The position numbers and the translations under genes are program-made. Shown here in pieces: positions 19,630 through 30,278 of a DNA stretch of 45,520 nucleotides. Below the pieces are notes generated by a model, which worked only from the letters and a program-made list of their open reading frames with translations, was not told the DNA's origin and ran no database searches. The stretch is from Trichomonas tenax (taxonomy: Eukaryota > Parabasalia > Trichomonadida > Trichomonadidae). The DNA is taken from the NCBI GenBank assembly GCA_023091735.1, contig JALKBU010000360.1, positions 1 to 45,520 of the forward strand, read 5' to 3'. The first letter of the stretch is position 1. Every line of letters begins with the position of its first letter.

Positions 19630-20134
19630 CAAACAAAATTTTTCTTCGAAATATTAATTTTTGAAAGTTTTACTCTCATCATTAGAAAAATTTTTTGAAT
19701 GATTTTTTTGTTTTAACCTTATTGATGATGGAGATTTTTAAAATTAAAAATCAAAATTTCTTTAAAACGCTTCAAATATGATTCAATCTACATCAAGAAA
19801 ACTTTTTGCTACAGCCCAAATTTTACATCTCACTGATGTTTTCTAGTTTTCTTTTGAAATTTCAAATTCGAATTCAAGATTCATGATATTCATATTATTG
19901 ATTCTAAATTAGACAGAATATTTGATCCTATAAATGTTCAAGTCTAATTTGGCTGATTATGGCTTTTCATTGAACGAAATTCTAGATTTGATTGATTTTT
20001 CTCTTTCTTTTGACGTGGATCAAGTCAGTTGTTTCAGTAGATCTATTGTTATGTTCTATATCGGATAAATGCAAGATTTCGTTATTAAGGTTATTTACAT
20101 GAAAGCTAAAATCCGTCACTTTTATAAGAATAAA
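19630..20134. other. Divergent intergenic region
   Basis: Spacer between the hypothetical gene (minus) and the helicase (plus). It holds the helicase initiator at 20116. No other feature is recognised; frames that start at 20069 are treated as an upstream extension of the helicase frame, not coding. Confidence 0.4.
20116..20121 (+). promoter_or_regulatory. Initiator TCACTT of the helicase gene
   Basis: CCGTCACTTTTATAAG lies upstream of ATG 20135, with the A 17 nt before it. It matches TCAYWW and places transcription start downstream of the in-frame ATGs at 20069 and 20099, so translation should begin at 20135. Confidence 0.6.
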
Positions 20135-22696
20135 ATGAGATCGAATAATAATCAAAACAGATCGTTTGGATCGGATCAGAATGAGCCAAAAGGATCTTTT
20201 GGCGGTGGATATTTCAACCAAAATCGCCAAAATGACAGCCAGCAGCAAAATTTTGGAGGTAATTCGAATTTTCAAGATCGTAGCCAAAATAGAAATGGTT
20301 TTGGCAATCAGGATGATAACGATAGCAGAGGCAGTTTCGGCAACCAAAATAGAAATGAAGGAGGTTTTAGAAATCAAAATCGTGATAATTTTGGAAATGA
20401 TAATGAAAATAGATTTGGAAACCAAAATAGGAACGATAATGGTTTCAGGAATCAAAACAGTCCAATGAATGATAGAGGTTCCAGAGGAAATCAGGGATTC
20501 AACGGAAATGATTCTGACTTCGGAAATAGAGGAAATGACAATGAATTTGCAAACCAAGGCAACGATAACCGAAATAGAGGCTTTGGAGGTAATGATAATG
20601 AAAATAATGGCTTCGGAAATAGAGGATTTGGTGGTCCAGATAACGGATTTAGAGGAAATTGTGGCTTTGGAGGAAATGATAATGGCAATAGAGGTTTTGG
20701 AGGACCAGATAATGGAAATAGAGGAAATGATAATGGATTTGGTGATCGAGGTTTCGGAGATAATGATAATGTAGATCGAGGCTTCGGAGGCAATGAAAAT
20801 GGTTTCGGAAATCGTGATGGCAATAGAAGCTTTAGAAGAAACGACAATGATAATGGGTTTGGTAATAGAGGCTTCAGAGGTCTATTTAATGGTAATAGAG
20901 GCTTTGGAGGACCAGATAATGGAAAAAGAGGCTTTGGAGGACCAGATAATGGTAATAGAGGTTTTGGAGGTCCAGATAATGGAAATAGAGGAAATGATAA
21001 TGGATTTGGTGATCGAGGTTTTGGAGGCAATGGAAATGGTTTCGGAAATCGTGATGGCAATAGAAGCTTTAGAAGAAACGACAATGATAATGGGTTTGGT
21101 AATAGAGGCTTTGGAGGACAAGATAATGGAAAAAGAGGCTTTGGAGGTGATGAAAATGATGATGGTTTTGGAAGGAATGGAGGTGATGATGGCTTTGGTC
21201 GAAATGATGACCAAGGAGGCTTTGGTGGCAATGATGATGGAAATGGAGGCTTCGGAAGAGACGGCAACAGAGGCGGATTTGGTAATCGTGGATTCGGTGG
21301 CTCCGATTCAGGGTTTGGCAATAGAGGATTCGGTGGTGGCGAATCTGGATTTGGCAGAGACAATAATGCAGGTGGAACTAAATTGATGGATTGCTCGAAT
21401 CTCATCGATCAAGTCAGAAACCTCGAAGTCGAGCTAGCTTCCACTGAAATCGCCCGTATGTGCATCAAGATGGATGAAGTTGCTCCAGAAGAATACGAAC
21501 AATACGTCCTCTCAAACAACATCAAACTTGTTGGCACAGATATCCCAAACTCATTCTTTGACTTCGAATCGTCGAAAGTTGATGAGAAAATCCGCGAAGC
21601 CATCAAAAAATTAGGCTGGGAGAGTCCATTAGTCATCCAATCAATCGCTATTCCAATAGCTTTCGCCGGTCGTGACCTTGTTGGCATCTCTAAAACAGGA
21701 TCAGGAAAATCTGCTTCTTACATCATTCCAGCAATCCAACATTGCTTGTCGCAGGATTCAAGTCTCAGTGGCCCATTCGTCCTCATCGTTGCTCCTTCAA
21801 GAGAACTTGTTCAGCAAATCCATAAGAAAACCATAGAACTCCTCCAATGCACTGATATCAAAGCAGCGGCTGTTTATGGTGGAGAAAATAGAAGAGATCA
21901 AATTGCAGCTTGCAAGCAGTCTAAAATTATCATTGGAACACCTGCGCGTTTACTTGATTTCATCAGTAACAAATTGCTCAAACTTAATGAAATTGGTTTG
22001 CTTGTTATTGATGAAGCAGATGATTTGGTTTCTGATAATTTTGGTGGACAGCTTGACCCAATTCTTATGCATTGCCCAGAGACGAAACAGACATTGATGT
22101 GGTCTGCAACATGGCCTGAAGAAGTTCGTGATCTTGCAGAAGATCATTTGCGTGATTTCATTAAAATTGTTGTCGATGCAAACGAAACTACAGTTAACAA
22201 AAACATCAAACAGTTGTTTATTCCAGCAGAGAAAGATTCAATTGAACAACTTGTTGGCGTTGTCAAACAGATCATGGAGCAGACAGAAAACGCAAAGATA
22301 CTCGTTTTCGCAATCAAGCAGTTGCTCATGAATATTGCAGATCAATTGACAATCAGCACAAAAATTCCAGCAATTATTATGCATGGAGACTTGTCCCAAA
22401 AGCAGCGTGGTGAAGCTGTCAGGAAGTTCCGTGATACAAAAACGCCAATTGCGATGATTGCTTCGAGAGTTGTTTCTCGTGGTTTCGATGTTGATGATAT
22501 CACTCACGTCATTAATCTCCAGATGCCGAAGAGTATTTATGATTACGTCCATCGCATTGGCAGAACAGGAAGAGTTGGAAGAACTGGTGTTTCAATCACT
22601 TTCTACAACTCCTTCAAAGATTTTGCGCTCAAAGATCAAATGATCGAATACTTGCAACGCGCTGAACAAGAAATTCCAGAGTGCTTTAACGCATAA
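20135..22696 (+). CDS. DEAD-box RNA helicase with long Gly/Asn/Arg-rich N-terminus (DDX5/Dbp2-like)
   Basis: The protein has 853 residues from ATG 20135. The first about 420 are low-complexity repeats built from G-N-R-G-F-G-G, D-N-G and N-Q-N-R units, resembling RGG and prion-like RNA-binding tails that drive condensation. The helicase core follows: Q-motif PLVIQSIAIP, motif I SKTGSGKS (about 518-525), Ia APSREL, Ib GTPARLLD, motif II DEAD (about 626-629), motif III SATWP, motif V SRVVSRGFDVDDI and motif VI HRIGRTGR (about 806-813). SATWPEEVRDLAEDHLRDFI is typical of the DDX5/DDX17/Dbp2 group. Deviations are KTGSGKS for ATGSGKT and ASR for the usual ATD in motif V. It should unwind or remodel RNA in an ATP-dependent way. 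Confidence 0.92.
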   Translation: MRSNNNQNRSFGSDQNEPKGSFGGGYFNQNRQNDSQQQNFGGNSNFQDRSQNRNGFGNQDDNDSRGSFGNQNRNEGGFRNQNRDNFGNDNENRFGNQNRNDNGFRNQNSPMNDRGSRGNQGFNGNDSDFGNRGNDNEFANQGNDNRNRGFGGNDNENNGFGNRGFGGPDNGFRGNCGFGGNDNGNRGFGGPDNGNRGNDNGFGDRGFGDNDNVDRGFGGNENGFGNRDGNRSFRRNDNDNGFGNRGFRGLFNGNRGFGGPDNGKRGFGGPDNGNRGFGGPDNGNRGNDNGFGDRGFGGNGNGFGNRDGNRSFRRNDNDNGFGNRGFGGQDNGKRGFGGDENDDGFGRNGGDDGFGRNDDQGGFGGNDDGNGGFGRDGNRGGFGNRGFGGSDSGFGNRGFGGGESGFGRDNNAGGTKLMDCSNLIDQVRNLEVELASTEIARMCIKMDEVAPEEYEQYVLSNNIKLVGTDIPNSFFDFESSKVDEKIREAIKKLGWESPLVIQSIAIPIAFAGRDLVGISKTGSGKSASYIIPAIQHCLSQDSSLSGPFVLIVAPSRELVQQIHKKTIELLQCTDIKAAAVYGGENRRDQIAACKQSKIIIGTPARLLDFISNKLLKLNEIGLLVIDEADDLVSDNFGGQLDPILMHCPETKQTLMWSATWPEEVRDLAEDHLRDFIKIVVDANETTVNKNIKQLFIPAEKDSIEQLVGVVKQIMEQTENAKILVFAIKQLLMNIADQLTISTKIPAIIMHGDLSQKQRGEAVRKFRDTKTPIAMIASRVVSRGFDVDDITHVINLQMPKSIYDYVHRIGRTGRVGRTGVSITFYNSFKDFALKDQMIEYLQRAEQEIPECFNA
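20702..21118 (+). repeat. Internal duplication in the helicase Gly/Asn/Arg region
   Basis: A block starting with GGACCAGATAATGGAAATAG (20702-20880) recurs at about 20969-21118, 30 bp shorter, with long identical segments such as GAAGCTTTAGAAGAAACGAC. Short units (about 27-33 bp) around it are also repeated. The copies keep frame, suggesting length variation by unequal exchange or slippage. Confidence 0.7.
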
Positions 22697-22711
22697 AATA
22701 ATATTGTTTTT

Positions 22712-24517
22712 TTAATAACTATCGATCAAATCTCTTAAGTTTTCATCTGTCGTCAATTCAGCAGCAGTTAATCCTGCATCATTTTTGAGGTCTGGATTTG
22801 CTCCGTTATCAAGAAGACACCTGCAAATAAGATCTAAGTTTTTATATGCAGCTCTATGAAGTGGACTCCATTTCTTTTTATCGATAGCATCAACTTTCGC
22901 TCCTCTTCTTATCAATTCTTCAACAGATGGAAGAGAATTGCCATCAGCAGCACGTGCGAGAGGTGTCCAACCATCTTTATTTCTATAGTTGACATCACAG
23001 CCTATTGATGTGAGATAAGTTACAACTTGAGGAAATTCCGCTCCTCTTATTAATGGTGTTGATTTTGTTTTGTCTGGAAGATCAAATTTAACATCTTGAT
23101 TTGCAAAATATTCAAGAAGTGAAACTTTGTCATTCATTGCACACAAATGAATGACATTCCATCCATTGTTGTTGACAATGTGCATATTCGCATGATGTGC
23201 TTCAACGAGAGTCTTAATTATCCTTTTATTTCCTGCTGCAATCGCATGAAGAAGAGGAGTATTTCCACTGTTATCTTTGATTTCTATATTTGCTCCTTTA
23301 AAAATTAAATGATTCATCATTTCGTAACTTGAATTAGAAATCGCAATAAACAAAACTGTTTGGCCTTCGTCATTCTTTTGGTTGATATTGATTCCTGATT
23401 TCAGCAAAATATCAACAATTTCAAATCCATTAACTAAATTGCAATAGAACAAAAGAGATCTTTTCGATTGATCGAGAATATGTGCTTTGAAACCTTTGCT
23501 GATAATATACTTTACCATGTCAGCATTTTGTTGCCTTAATATTGGAAGCATTATATTGTTATTCCTCGTTTTGTAATTGATATCTAAACCTTTAGAAAGC
23601 AAATAATCCAAAATCATATATTGGGATGCATTCGCAGCATCAAACATCATATCAGGTTTAAAGTAGACATTCTTTTGCTCGACTAAATACTTCACTAAAA
23701 CGAAGTTTCCTTGGACAGCTCTACCGAGAACAATTTCTGGATCAGCGCCAATTACTAAAAAGTATAAATCGAAAGAAGTATTAAAGATGTGATGAAATTC
23801 ATTATTTCCGTCTTTGATGTTGAGATTATACGTTTGAATGATCCATTCGAATATAGTGTTTCTGTGCACAGACAAAGCGAGTGAAGCGTACTGCATATTG
23901 TTAAAATTGATGTTGTTTTGGATACAAATCTCAAATATTTCTTCATTTCCTCCAATTATCACTGATTCGACTCTGACATCGGTTATTTTGAATCCATTAA
24001 GCAATAAATAGTTGAATACTTGTGCAGATCCGCAGTTTGCAGCGAAATTAAGTAAATTGAATATTTCTTGATGAATTCGAACTATGTAATCATGCAATGA
24101 TGTTTGAGTTGATAAAATTGATAATTCAACAACGTCATCATCGATAATTGCTTTTTCAATTGAAGAACTTTTGAAATTTTTATCGTAATATTGTATTTTT
24201 TGAATAATTTCATCTGTTTTCTCTTTATTTAGAAGTTTAACGTAATTGCAGAATGAGTTGTTCGGTAAATATTGTAAATTTACTTTGGTTGATAATAAAA
24301 GTTTGCCTAGAAGCTCAAATCGTAAAATCTTGTGATAAGCAGCGTGAATTATTAGCGATGCAATGGAATCAGCGTAAATTGGATCAATATTTGTTATCAT
24401 TTCAAATAATCCATTGAAATTCGATTCATTGATATCATAAACGAGATTCTCAAGTTTACACCAATTCCTCATTAAAGGATCCGACCTCGAAAGAATTTCT
24501 TCGATCGTTGATATCAT
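22712..24517 (-). CDS. Ankyrin-repeat protein, 601 residues
   Basis: The C-terminal about 300 residues contain consecutive ankyrin repeats with the usual G-x-T-P-L-x-x-A pattern (GQTVLFIAISNSSYEMMNHL, GNTPLLHAIAAGNKRIIKTL, GWTPLARAADGNSLPSVEEL, KWSPLHRAAYKNLDLICRCL, LDNGANPDLKNDAGLTAAEL). The N-terminal half (MISTIEEILSRSDPLMRNWC) is alpha-helical with diverged repeats, like the large trichomonad ankyrin family with a DUF3447-type N-terminal region. Ankyrin stacks bind protein partners; no enzymatic domain is seen. Its start faces the 3' end of the DRC4 gene. The partner is unknown. Confidence 0.88.
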   Translation of the reverse strand: MISTIEEILSRSDPLMRNWCKLENLVYDINESNFNGLFEMITNIDPIYADSIASLIIHAAYHKILRFELLGKLLLSTKVNLQYLPNNSFCNYVKLLNKEKTDEIIQKIQYYDKNFKSSSIEKAIIDDDVVELSILSTQTSLHDYIVRIHQEIFNLLNFAANCGSAQVFNYLLLNGFKITDVRVESVIIGGNEEIFEICIQNNINFNNMQYASLALSVHRNTIFEWIIQTYNLNIKDGNNEFHHIFNTSFDLYFLVIGADPEIVLGRAVQGNFVLVKYLVEQKNVYFKPDMMFDAANASQYMILDYLLSKGLDINYKTRNNNIMLPILRQQNADMVKYIISKGFKAHILDQSKRSLLFYCNLVNGFEIVDILLKSGININQKNDEGQTVLFIAISNSSYEMMNHLIFKGANIEIKDNSGNTPLLHAIAAGNKRIIKTLVEAHHANMHIVNNNGWNVIHLCAMNDKVSLLEYFANQDVKFDLPDKTKSTPLIRGAEFPQVVTYLTSIGCDVNYRNKDGWTPLARAADGNSLPSVEELIRRGAKVDAIDKKKWSPLHRAAYKNLDLICRCLLDNGANPDLKNDAGLTAAELTTDENLRDLIDSY

Positions 24518-24805
24518 TCAACAACAAAAATTATGTTATAGTCGTTGTTGATAACAATATAAAACTGGTTTTAAAGATATATTAGAAATATCTTTTTTTA
24601 GATTGAAAATGGTATCAAATCTTTTACACTTTTTGGCTAGGATTAATCTACATATAAATATTTTCACTTTTTCCAATATAACATTGGTGAAATTTTGAGA
24701 TTTTTTAAAAAGATGACCTTCTCGACCCCATGAACTTGTTAAAGAGAATTTGATAATGAAGAATAAATAGATTTTGAAGTTAATATAAAAAATGAAATTA
24801 TACTT

Positions 24806-26341
24806 TTACTCGTTCATGTCCTCTTCCTCTTCTGGGCGAGGATCGTCATCAACACAATATGCGACACCTTGTGGCATCGGCTGGAAGCCAAGTTCTTCCT
24901 GCGGGATGCCGTACTCTGTCATCTTAGCCTGGTACGACTTGTTGATGTTGTTAAAGGCCTCTTGAACCTTTCTCAGTTCGACTTCTAACTGATTTATTCT
25001 TGCGTTCTTGACAGCCATGACATCTTCTATCTTTGCAGAAATAGCAGTGGCATCGAGGCCATTTCTCTGCATGACCTGCTGCAACTGCATCTCTTTCTGT
25101 TCGAGGACCTCGTGCATCTTCTGGACTTTCTGTTCGAGAATGAATGCTCTGAACTCTGTGCGCTGTCTGACATCGTGGATGGAAGTTTCGAACTGATCAT
25201 AGAGAGCATCTCTCTCTTGTTCGAGTTGCTCGAATCTCTGTTCAAGGACTTCCTGTGCGAGCTGAAGGTTGCGCTTCTCTTCTTCGAGGACTTTAATCTT
25301 TGCTTTGTTCTGTGCGAGCTTCGATTTAGCGCGTTTGTAGTCATCGATTTCTTTGAGAAGTTTCTCGTTCTCTTCCTTGAGAGCTTTGAGAGGCTCCTCG
25401 AGTTCACGGCGGCGTGCGAATCTCTCATCGACATCCTTGCGAACGCTGTTGATGAGGGTCTTTGATTGCGCGATTTTAGCTTTGGAATTCTTGATAACTT
25501 CTAAGTTGTTGTGTGTGACACCAGAGAAGAAACGCTTGATGTGGTCGAACGCGAGAGCATTTTTTTCCTGTAATTGCTTGATTTGCTCGTTTTTATGTCT
25601 TTCGAGTTCTTCTGTTTCGCGAATTCTCTGTTCTTCGAGCTGAGCACGCATTGCTGCTGTGCGGTACTCGTTTCTCGCACGGCTGGCTTCGACTCTGCGC
25701 TCAAAAGCCTCTCTAAGAGCAGTAAACGTGCGATCTTGTTCTGTCCTCAATGCCGTCAAAATAACTTCGTTTTGAAGATAAATGTGGTTTTTGTCGGACC
25801 TTATGAGGTCAACGGTGCGCTCAGGATCTGTCTGTGCCATTAATTGTTCTTGGTGCGCTTGATAAAGTTGCTGTTCTCCTTGGTAGTAAGCCTCCGAAAA
25901 CTCGTTCTGATTTGCCGCCATGAGGTGCTTCACCTTCTTCTGATAGACGCGAAGCTGTGCAGCGCACGCTTCTTTAGTTTCCTCTATATCACGAAGAGCA
26001 TTAGCTTTAACAGTCTCCAAATCAGCAACTTCTTGCTGTGAAATTCTGTATTCTCTGATTAATGCATCCTGAAGAAGAGAATGGAACTCTGTATCAGCTT
26101 TTGCTTTCTTATCATCTTCCATGATTTGATTTTTTTCAGCTTCTTTCGCGAGTGTTTGCTTCTGAGCTACTGCGATGTTCGTTTTTAGTTCTTCGATGGC
26201 TGCGCGTGTTTTCGCTTTATTGGCCGCGATTTGCTCCTTCGAAAGCTTCGCTGGCTTGCCCTTTGTACCCTTTCCGGTGCTCGCTGTCTCTGCACCCGGT
26301 TGGGTCCCTTTTGTCTGCTGCTCAGGCGCCGGATTGGTCAT
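24806..26341 (-). CDS. GAS8: Nexin-dynein regulatory complex subunit DRC4 (GAS8)
   Basis: The 511-residue protein is almost wholly coiled coil after a Lys/Gly/Thr-rich start (residues 1-40). It follows GAS8/DRC4 closely: the middle block HIKRFFSGVTHNNLEVIKNS, then LKEENEKLLKEIDDYKRAKS, KIKVLEEEKRNLQ, the conserved EVLEQRFEQLEQERDALYDQ, FILEQKVQKMHEVLEQKE, and the terminal TEYGIPQEELGFQPM, which is diagnostic of the family. It is a core axonemal subunit that links doublet microtubules and regulates dynein, so it belongs in the flagella. It ends with an acidic tail (DDDPRPEEEEDMNE). The gene uses GC-rich codons, suggesting good expression. A TCACAA element 32 nt before the ATG may be an initiator. 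Confidence 0.93.
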   Translation of the reverse strand: MTNPAPEQQTKGTQPGAETASTGKGTKGKPAKLSKEQIAANKAKTRAAIEELKTNIAVAQKQTLAKEAEKNQIMEDDKKAKADTEFHSLLQDALIREYRISQQEVADLETVKANALRDIEETKEACAAQLRVYQKKVKHLMAANQNEFSEAYYQGEQQLYQAHQEQLMAQTDPERTVDLIRSDKNHIYLQNEVILTALRTEQDRTFTALREAFERRVEASRARNEYRTAAMRAQLEEQRIRETEELERHKNEQIKQLQEKNALAFDHIKRFFSGVTHNNLEVIKNSKAKIAQSKTLINSVRKDVDERFARRRELEEPLKALKEENEKLLKEIDDYKRAKSKLAQNKAKIKVLEEEKRNLQLAQEVLEQRFEQLEQERDALYDQFETSIHDVRQRTEFRAFILEQKVQKMHEVLEQKEMQLQQVMQRNGLDATAISAKIEDVMAVKNARINQLEVELRKVQEAFNNINKSYQAKMTEYGIPQEELGFQPMPQGVAYCVDDDPRPEEEEDMNE

Positions 26342-27127
26342 TTTTTTTAAAAAATACGTTACAAACTGCTTGTGACGATAAACTCTTTATATCGAGTTTT
26401 TACTATCATAACTAATATATACAGGGTGTATATTGTGTGAAAAGCAAATAAAAAATATATATTGTCGCTCATTATCAAAATAACACAATCTGTTATATCA
26501 ATATCTTGATTTTTGAATAGTACTGGTTTCATTGTATTTATGTGATTTATTTAGAAAACAAATAAAAAATAGATGTTATCGCTAATTAATAAACTGCAGA
26601 ATTTTCTTTTTTTAATATTTGTATAATTATATATAGAATATGCAAGACATTGGGATGTAAGTTATATATGGGTTCAAATGTTTTACTTCCATAAGGTATT
26701 CGATATGAGATTTTATATTTCAGCCTAAAATGTGAAAATTTCATAATAATCAATAAATCAATATGACACATATGATATATTTACTAAAAGCAACCTTGCT
26801 ATATCCAGACACGTGTCAAAGTGTCAAATGTTAAGTGCCAGAATGTATGTGCTTTAGGAAGCGAATGAAAACTATATGAAAAATTGTTATATCTTTATAT
26901 TAGATTTTGAATGTCATAATTCGTAAATACACATTGAGTAATGTGATTGCATGAATCAAAAGTATATATTGTCTCAGATATTAAAATTTTGAAAATATAT
27001 TAAAGAAATCTTTGATGTTGAGTAATCCAATAGTTATGTCTGCCGAATTGTGATATTGGGGAGAAAATATATATAATATATGAAATATAATATTTTTATT
27101 TTTGCATTAGCAAAGAACAAATAATAA
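26342..27127. other. AT-rich intergenic region
   Basis: About 790 bp with long A/T runs and short dinucleotide-rich stretches (ATATAT near 27065-27085). It separates the DRC4 promoter from the 3' end of the first kelch copy. No gene is seen. Confidence 0.45.
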
Positions 27128-27133
27128 TAATAT

Positions 27134-28268
27134 TCAGCTGCTAAGCTTCATCATGTCAAGGAAGTCCGTCTGTTGATTCATGGCGGCGATGCATTCAGAA
27201 ACATGGAAAACAAAGATCGGAGGAGGAGGAGAATAGAATGGACGACCGAGTGTGATACAGACATCACCTGATGTTTCACGATAGACACATAATTCGCCTG
27301 ACATTCGTGGAACCATGAAGACGCCGCTTGAATCAACACCGCAGTCGGCAACATTCGTTGTGTCATAATCTGGAATGACACAGAAAACGAACCACCAATT
27401 CTTGACGGTGTCGTATGCACGAACCATCGCATACTTCTGTTTGTCGATGAATCCGCCGATCAGGATGAGATACCTGTCGACAGTGATGAGATAAGAACTT
27501 TTGAGATCGAATGAAGGCGGAGAGCCTGTCACTGTGATGCTGTCAATCATCTTCGTGTCGAAATCGAAGATGATCATATCATCAAGTTTCGATGCACAAC
27601 ATATATACAACTTGTGCCAGATTTACAGCCCAACATGCATTCTCACGTCCAGGGACCTCCGAGTGAAATTGTTTCCATGAATTTGTTAGAATGTCATATA
27701 TCCAGAGATCCTTTAATATTTTACCATTTGTGCCTCCCAAAACAACAATTTGATTGTTGCAAGCAGCCATAACATGTCCAGTCATTGCGTATGGCATTTC
27801 TGTATCACAGTGAATCTGTTTAACTTGCATTGAGTTCAAATCAATCGAATGAAAATCAGAGAAATATTTTGACTGCTATTGGCCACCAAATAAGAAAACC
27901 GATGACACAACGACAACAGAAGTCGTTCCATTACGTGGTGATTGTGTATATCCTGTTAAATTAAGCTTTGTCCAAACTTCATTCTTAAGATTTAAAGTCC
28001 AAACATCATTTAAATAGTTTCCTCTTTCAGACAGTCCATACCCCATTAATGCAATATCTCTGTCAGCAACAAAGCAGTAAAATACATCAATTCTGCTCTC
28101 ATGTGTCAAAGAGTTTGGTAAAAATATAGACCACTTCGATTGTGGATTTGTTTCACGAATTTGTTTTGTTTTTCTTGGTTGACGCACAAGCGATGTTCTC
28201 TTCTTCATTGACTTCATTCCTGTGAAGCCTTTGTGGTGGTAAAACTCTGCACTCTGGAGTCCTCCCAT
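27134..28268 (-). pseudogene. Kelch-repeat (beta-propeller) gene, copy 1, broken
   Basis: Reading from ATG 28268, three frames make one protein. The first (130 residues) has kelch phrases such as DIALMGYGLSERGNYLNDVW and VVVVSSVFLFGGQ and ends at an in-frame TAG (27876-27878). The second has MTGHVMAACNNQIVVLGGTN and KDLWIYDILTNSWKQF, then shifts frame near 27600. The third (SKLDDMIIFDFDTKMIDSIT, DRYLILIGGFIDKQKYAMVR) ends at TAG 27134. Kelch propellers mediate protein binding. The TAG and the one-base frameshift are both repeated exactly in copy 2. The position of copy 2's TCATAA initiator reads TTATAA here, so copy 1 may also have lost its promoter. Confidence 0.85.
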
Positions 28269-30278
28269 GAAAAAATATTTATAAAAACATTATATTAAAT
28301 TCAAAATTTATTGCAAAAAATATATTGATAATTAATTGTATAATTATTTATATCGAAAAAATCAAATTTCAAGATAAAATACATTATTGAAACTTTTGTT
28401 TTGAGAAGAAAAGTGTCACATAACACATTTTTATAAAAATGATTTAAATGTAATTTTAAGCAGTTTATAAAAAATTTTATAATCGTTTGAAGTTCTCAAA
28501 TGATTTGTCAAAAGATTTTTTGAGTGGTGAACAATCGTTGCTTTATAATAAAATTATGTTTATTTTTGCTTTTAACATAGAATGCGGTAATAAAATCGAA
28601 AAATATTTTTATTTTTAAAAAATTGCAATAGACCGTTTGAAACTATGTAGCAAGATCATCAAACAGATATAGGCTCTATTTGTATATTAGTTGATTGACT
28701 TTTTTGGACGCTTTTGCCACAGCTTCTCAGGGCTTCCCTGCTGTAAATCATTCAATTTTGAATGGTTTACAGCGGGGACGCCCTGAGACACTATGGCAAA
28801 CCAACACCCTTTTTTGTGTGCGTATTTACATTTTGAATTTAAATTTTTATGTTCCTATGATCTATTGTGTGTATACATAATAAATCTTCAATAAAATAAA
28901 AAGTGATTTTAAAAAGATCGCAATTTGTTTTATCGAACGATAACAAATCACTACCATTGGTATCGTTTGTATGCTTACTTTATGTACTGCATTAAAACAC
29001 CATAATTTGATGTTATAATTTTGAAATTTCAGTTCATTCATTGAATTGAAGTATTTCTAACTTCATATTATAGAAGCAATATACCATGAAGAATTTGCAT
29101 GATTTTGGTAACGTTTTTAGTAAATTCACAACGAGTTAGTTATCTTTATGAGTGATTTTCTGTGATGGTTCATGGTAAATGTGCATTTTCAAGATTATAA
29201 CATTCAGATGTACCAGAGTAGTTAATTTTGTTTGTATCAGGTCATTTTGTTGTGGCTGTACCATTTTTGCAATTGCAATTTAGATCAAACCATATATCAT
29301 CAAGTAAAAACATAACTAGAATAACTGCCTAGTTGAATATATTATATTGAGAATATTGATATTTGAAAATATTAGGATTTTGTAACATATATTCAAAATA
29401 TAGATCCTTATTATAATATTTTCCATGATGCAAGAACCGATTAATCATAGGTTCACATTTCAAATATATGCTCCACAAACTTTGCATGCGTTATCACTTA
29501 AATATAATTTTGTAAAAATTCTAATCCGATAAAAGCATAACAACATAGTTAATTATGTACCAATCGCATACAAGCTAGCATCTGACACAAGCAGAGGTTA
29601 GCTTTTTTATCATTTTAGGTCTTTTGTTATTTTATTTGGCTCATTATAAATATAAATCAAAATATTACGGATGCAAAAGTTAGCGAAGTATCATTTGCAT
29701 TCAGCAACAGAGTAATTTTAGCCAATAATCTGGTATACTCTCAATTTCCGAATTGTTTTGGAAAATAGGCTCAACATATTGACTCGATAAGTACTTGTAT
29801 GATATAAAAGATAGACGTTCTTTATATACTGTGATTTATAGTTAAATTTGTAGTATGTTGCAGAAGATAGATAATTTCAGACATCGAAAATGCCTCAAAA
29901 CTAGCGCAATCTAATGGATGTGATATAAACCATAGATACATGAAATAATCGTTATAGCGCAGACTAATTCGAAAAAATCTATTAAATTGATTTTGCTTTT
30001 GTTGATAATGCCCATTGTAAACTGAAGGGACTCGTTGTGTTTAATTGAATGTTAGTTGAATAAATGCTGCAACTTGAAACAGGAAAAAGTTTGCTGAAGA
30101 GAAGAAACTCCGAAAAAAAAGAAAATCATAAAAAAAGAAGGGATAAATCGTTTAAAATTAAGAGGAAAGCATTGAAAAAGTTTATGTCGCTTCACTGACC
30201 ATCAAGTTTACAATATGTAAAGTTTACACAAAATTGAGAGCATTTCCCAGTCCGGACTGGTACAGCCATTTGACGCAA
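28269..30278. other. 2-kb intergenic region around the hairpin
   Basis: The part nearest the kelch gene (28269-28560) is a diverged relative of the region upstream of copy 2 (shared TTGAGARGAAAAGTGTCA and GATTTAAAT segments). The hairpin is at 28713-28800. From 28.8 to 30.2 kb no gene is recognised. The last 20 nt before the 14-3-3 ATG contain CCATTT (30266-30271), a variant of the initiator, 11 nt before the ATG. Confidence 0.45.
28713..28800. repeat. Long near-perfect hairpin with 43-nt arms
   Basis: Left arm 28713-28755 and right arm 28758-28800 pair without any gap around a 2-nt spacer. 37 of 43 pairs are Watson-Crick, 2 are G-U and 4 are mismatches. The arms are GC-richer than their surroundings (for example TCTCAGGGC and CCCTGAGA). 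A T6 run follows at 28810-28815. It could be a small structured RNA precursor or a foldback/MITE-like element. No coding role is seen. Confidence 0.75.

Noticed and set aside
20069..20134. 22-residue upstream extension of the helicase
   Set aside because: A TCACTT initiator at 20116 places transcription start downstream of those ATGs.
20491..21405. 304-codon open frame antisense to the helicase, Pro/Leu/Ser-rich
   Set aside because: It is the reverse reading of the Gly/Asn/Arg repeat; composition is dictated by the sense codons, and it has no independent start context.
27590..27625. Programmed frameshift in the kelch genes
   Set aside because: No X-XXY-YYZ slippery site in the frame overlap; a one-base deletion in a pseudogene is simpler.
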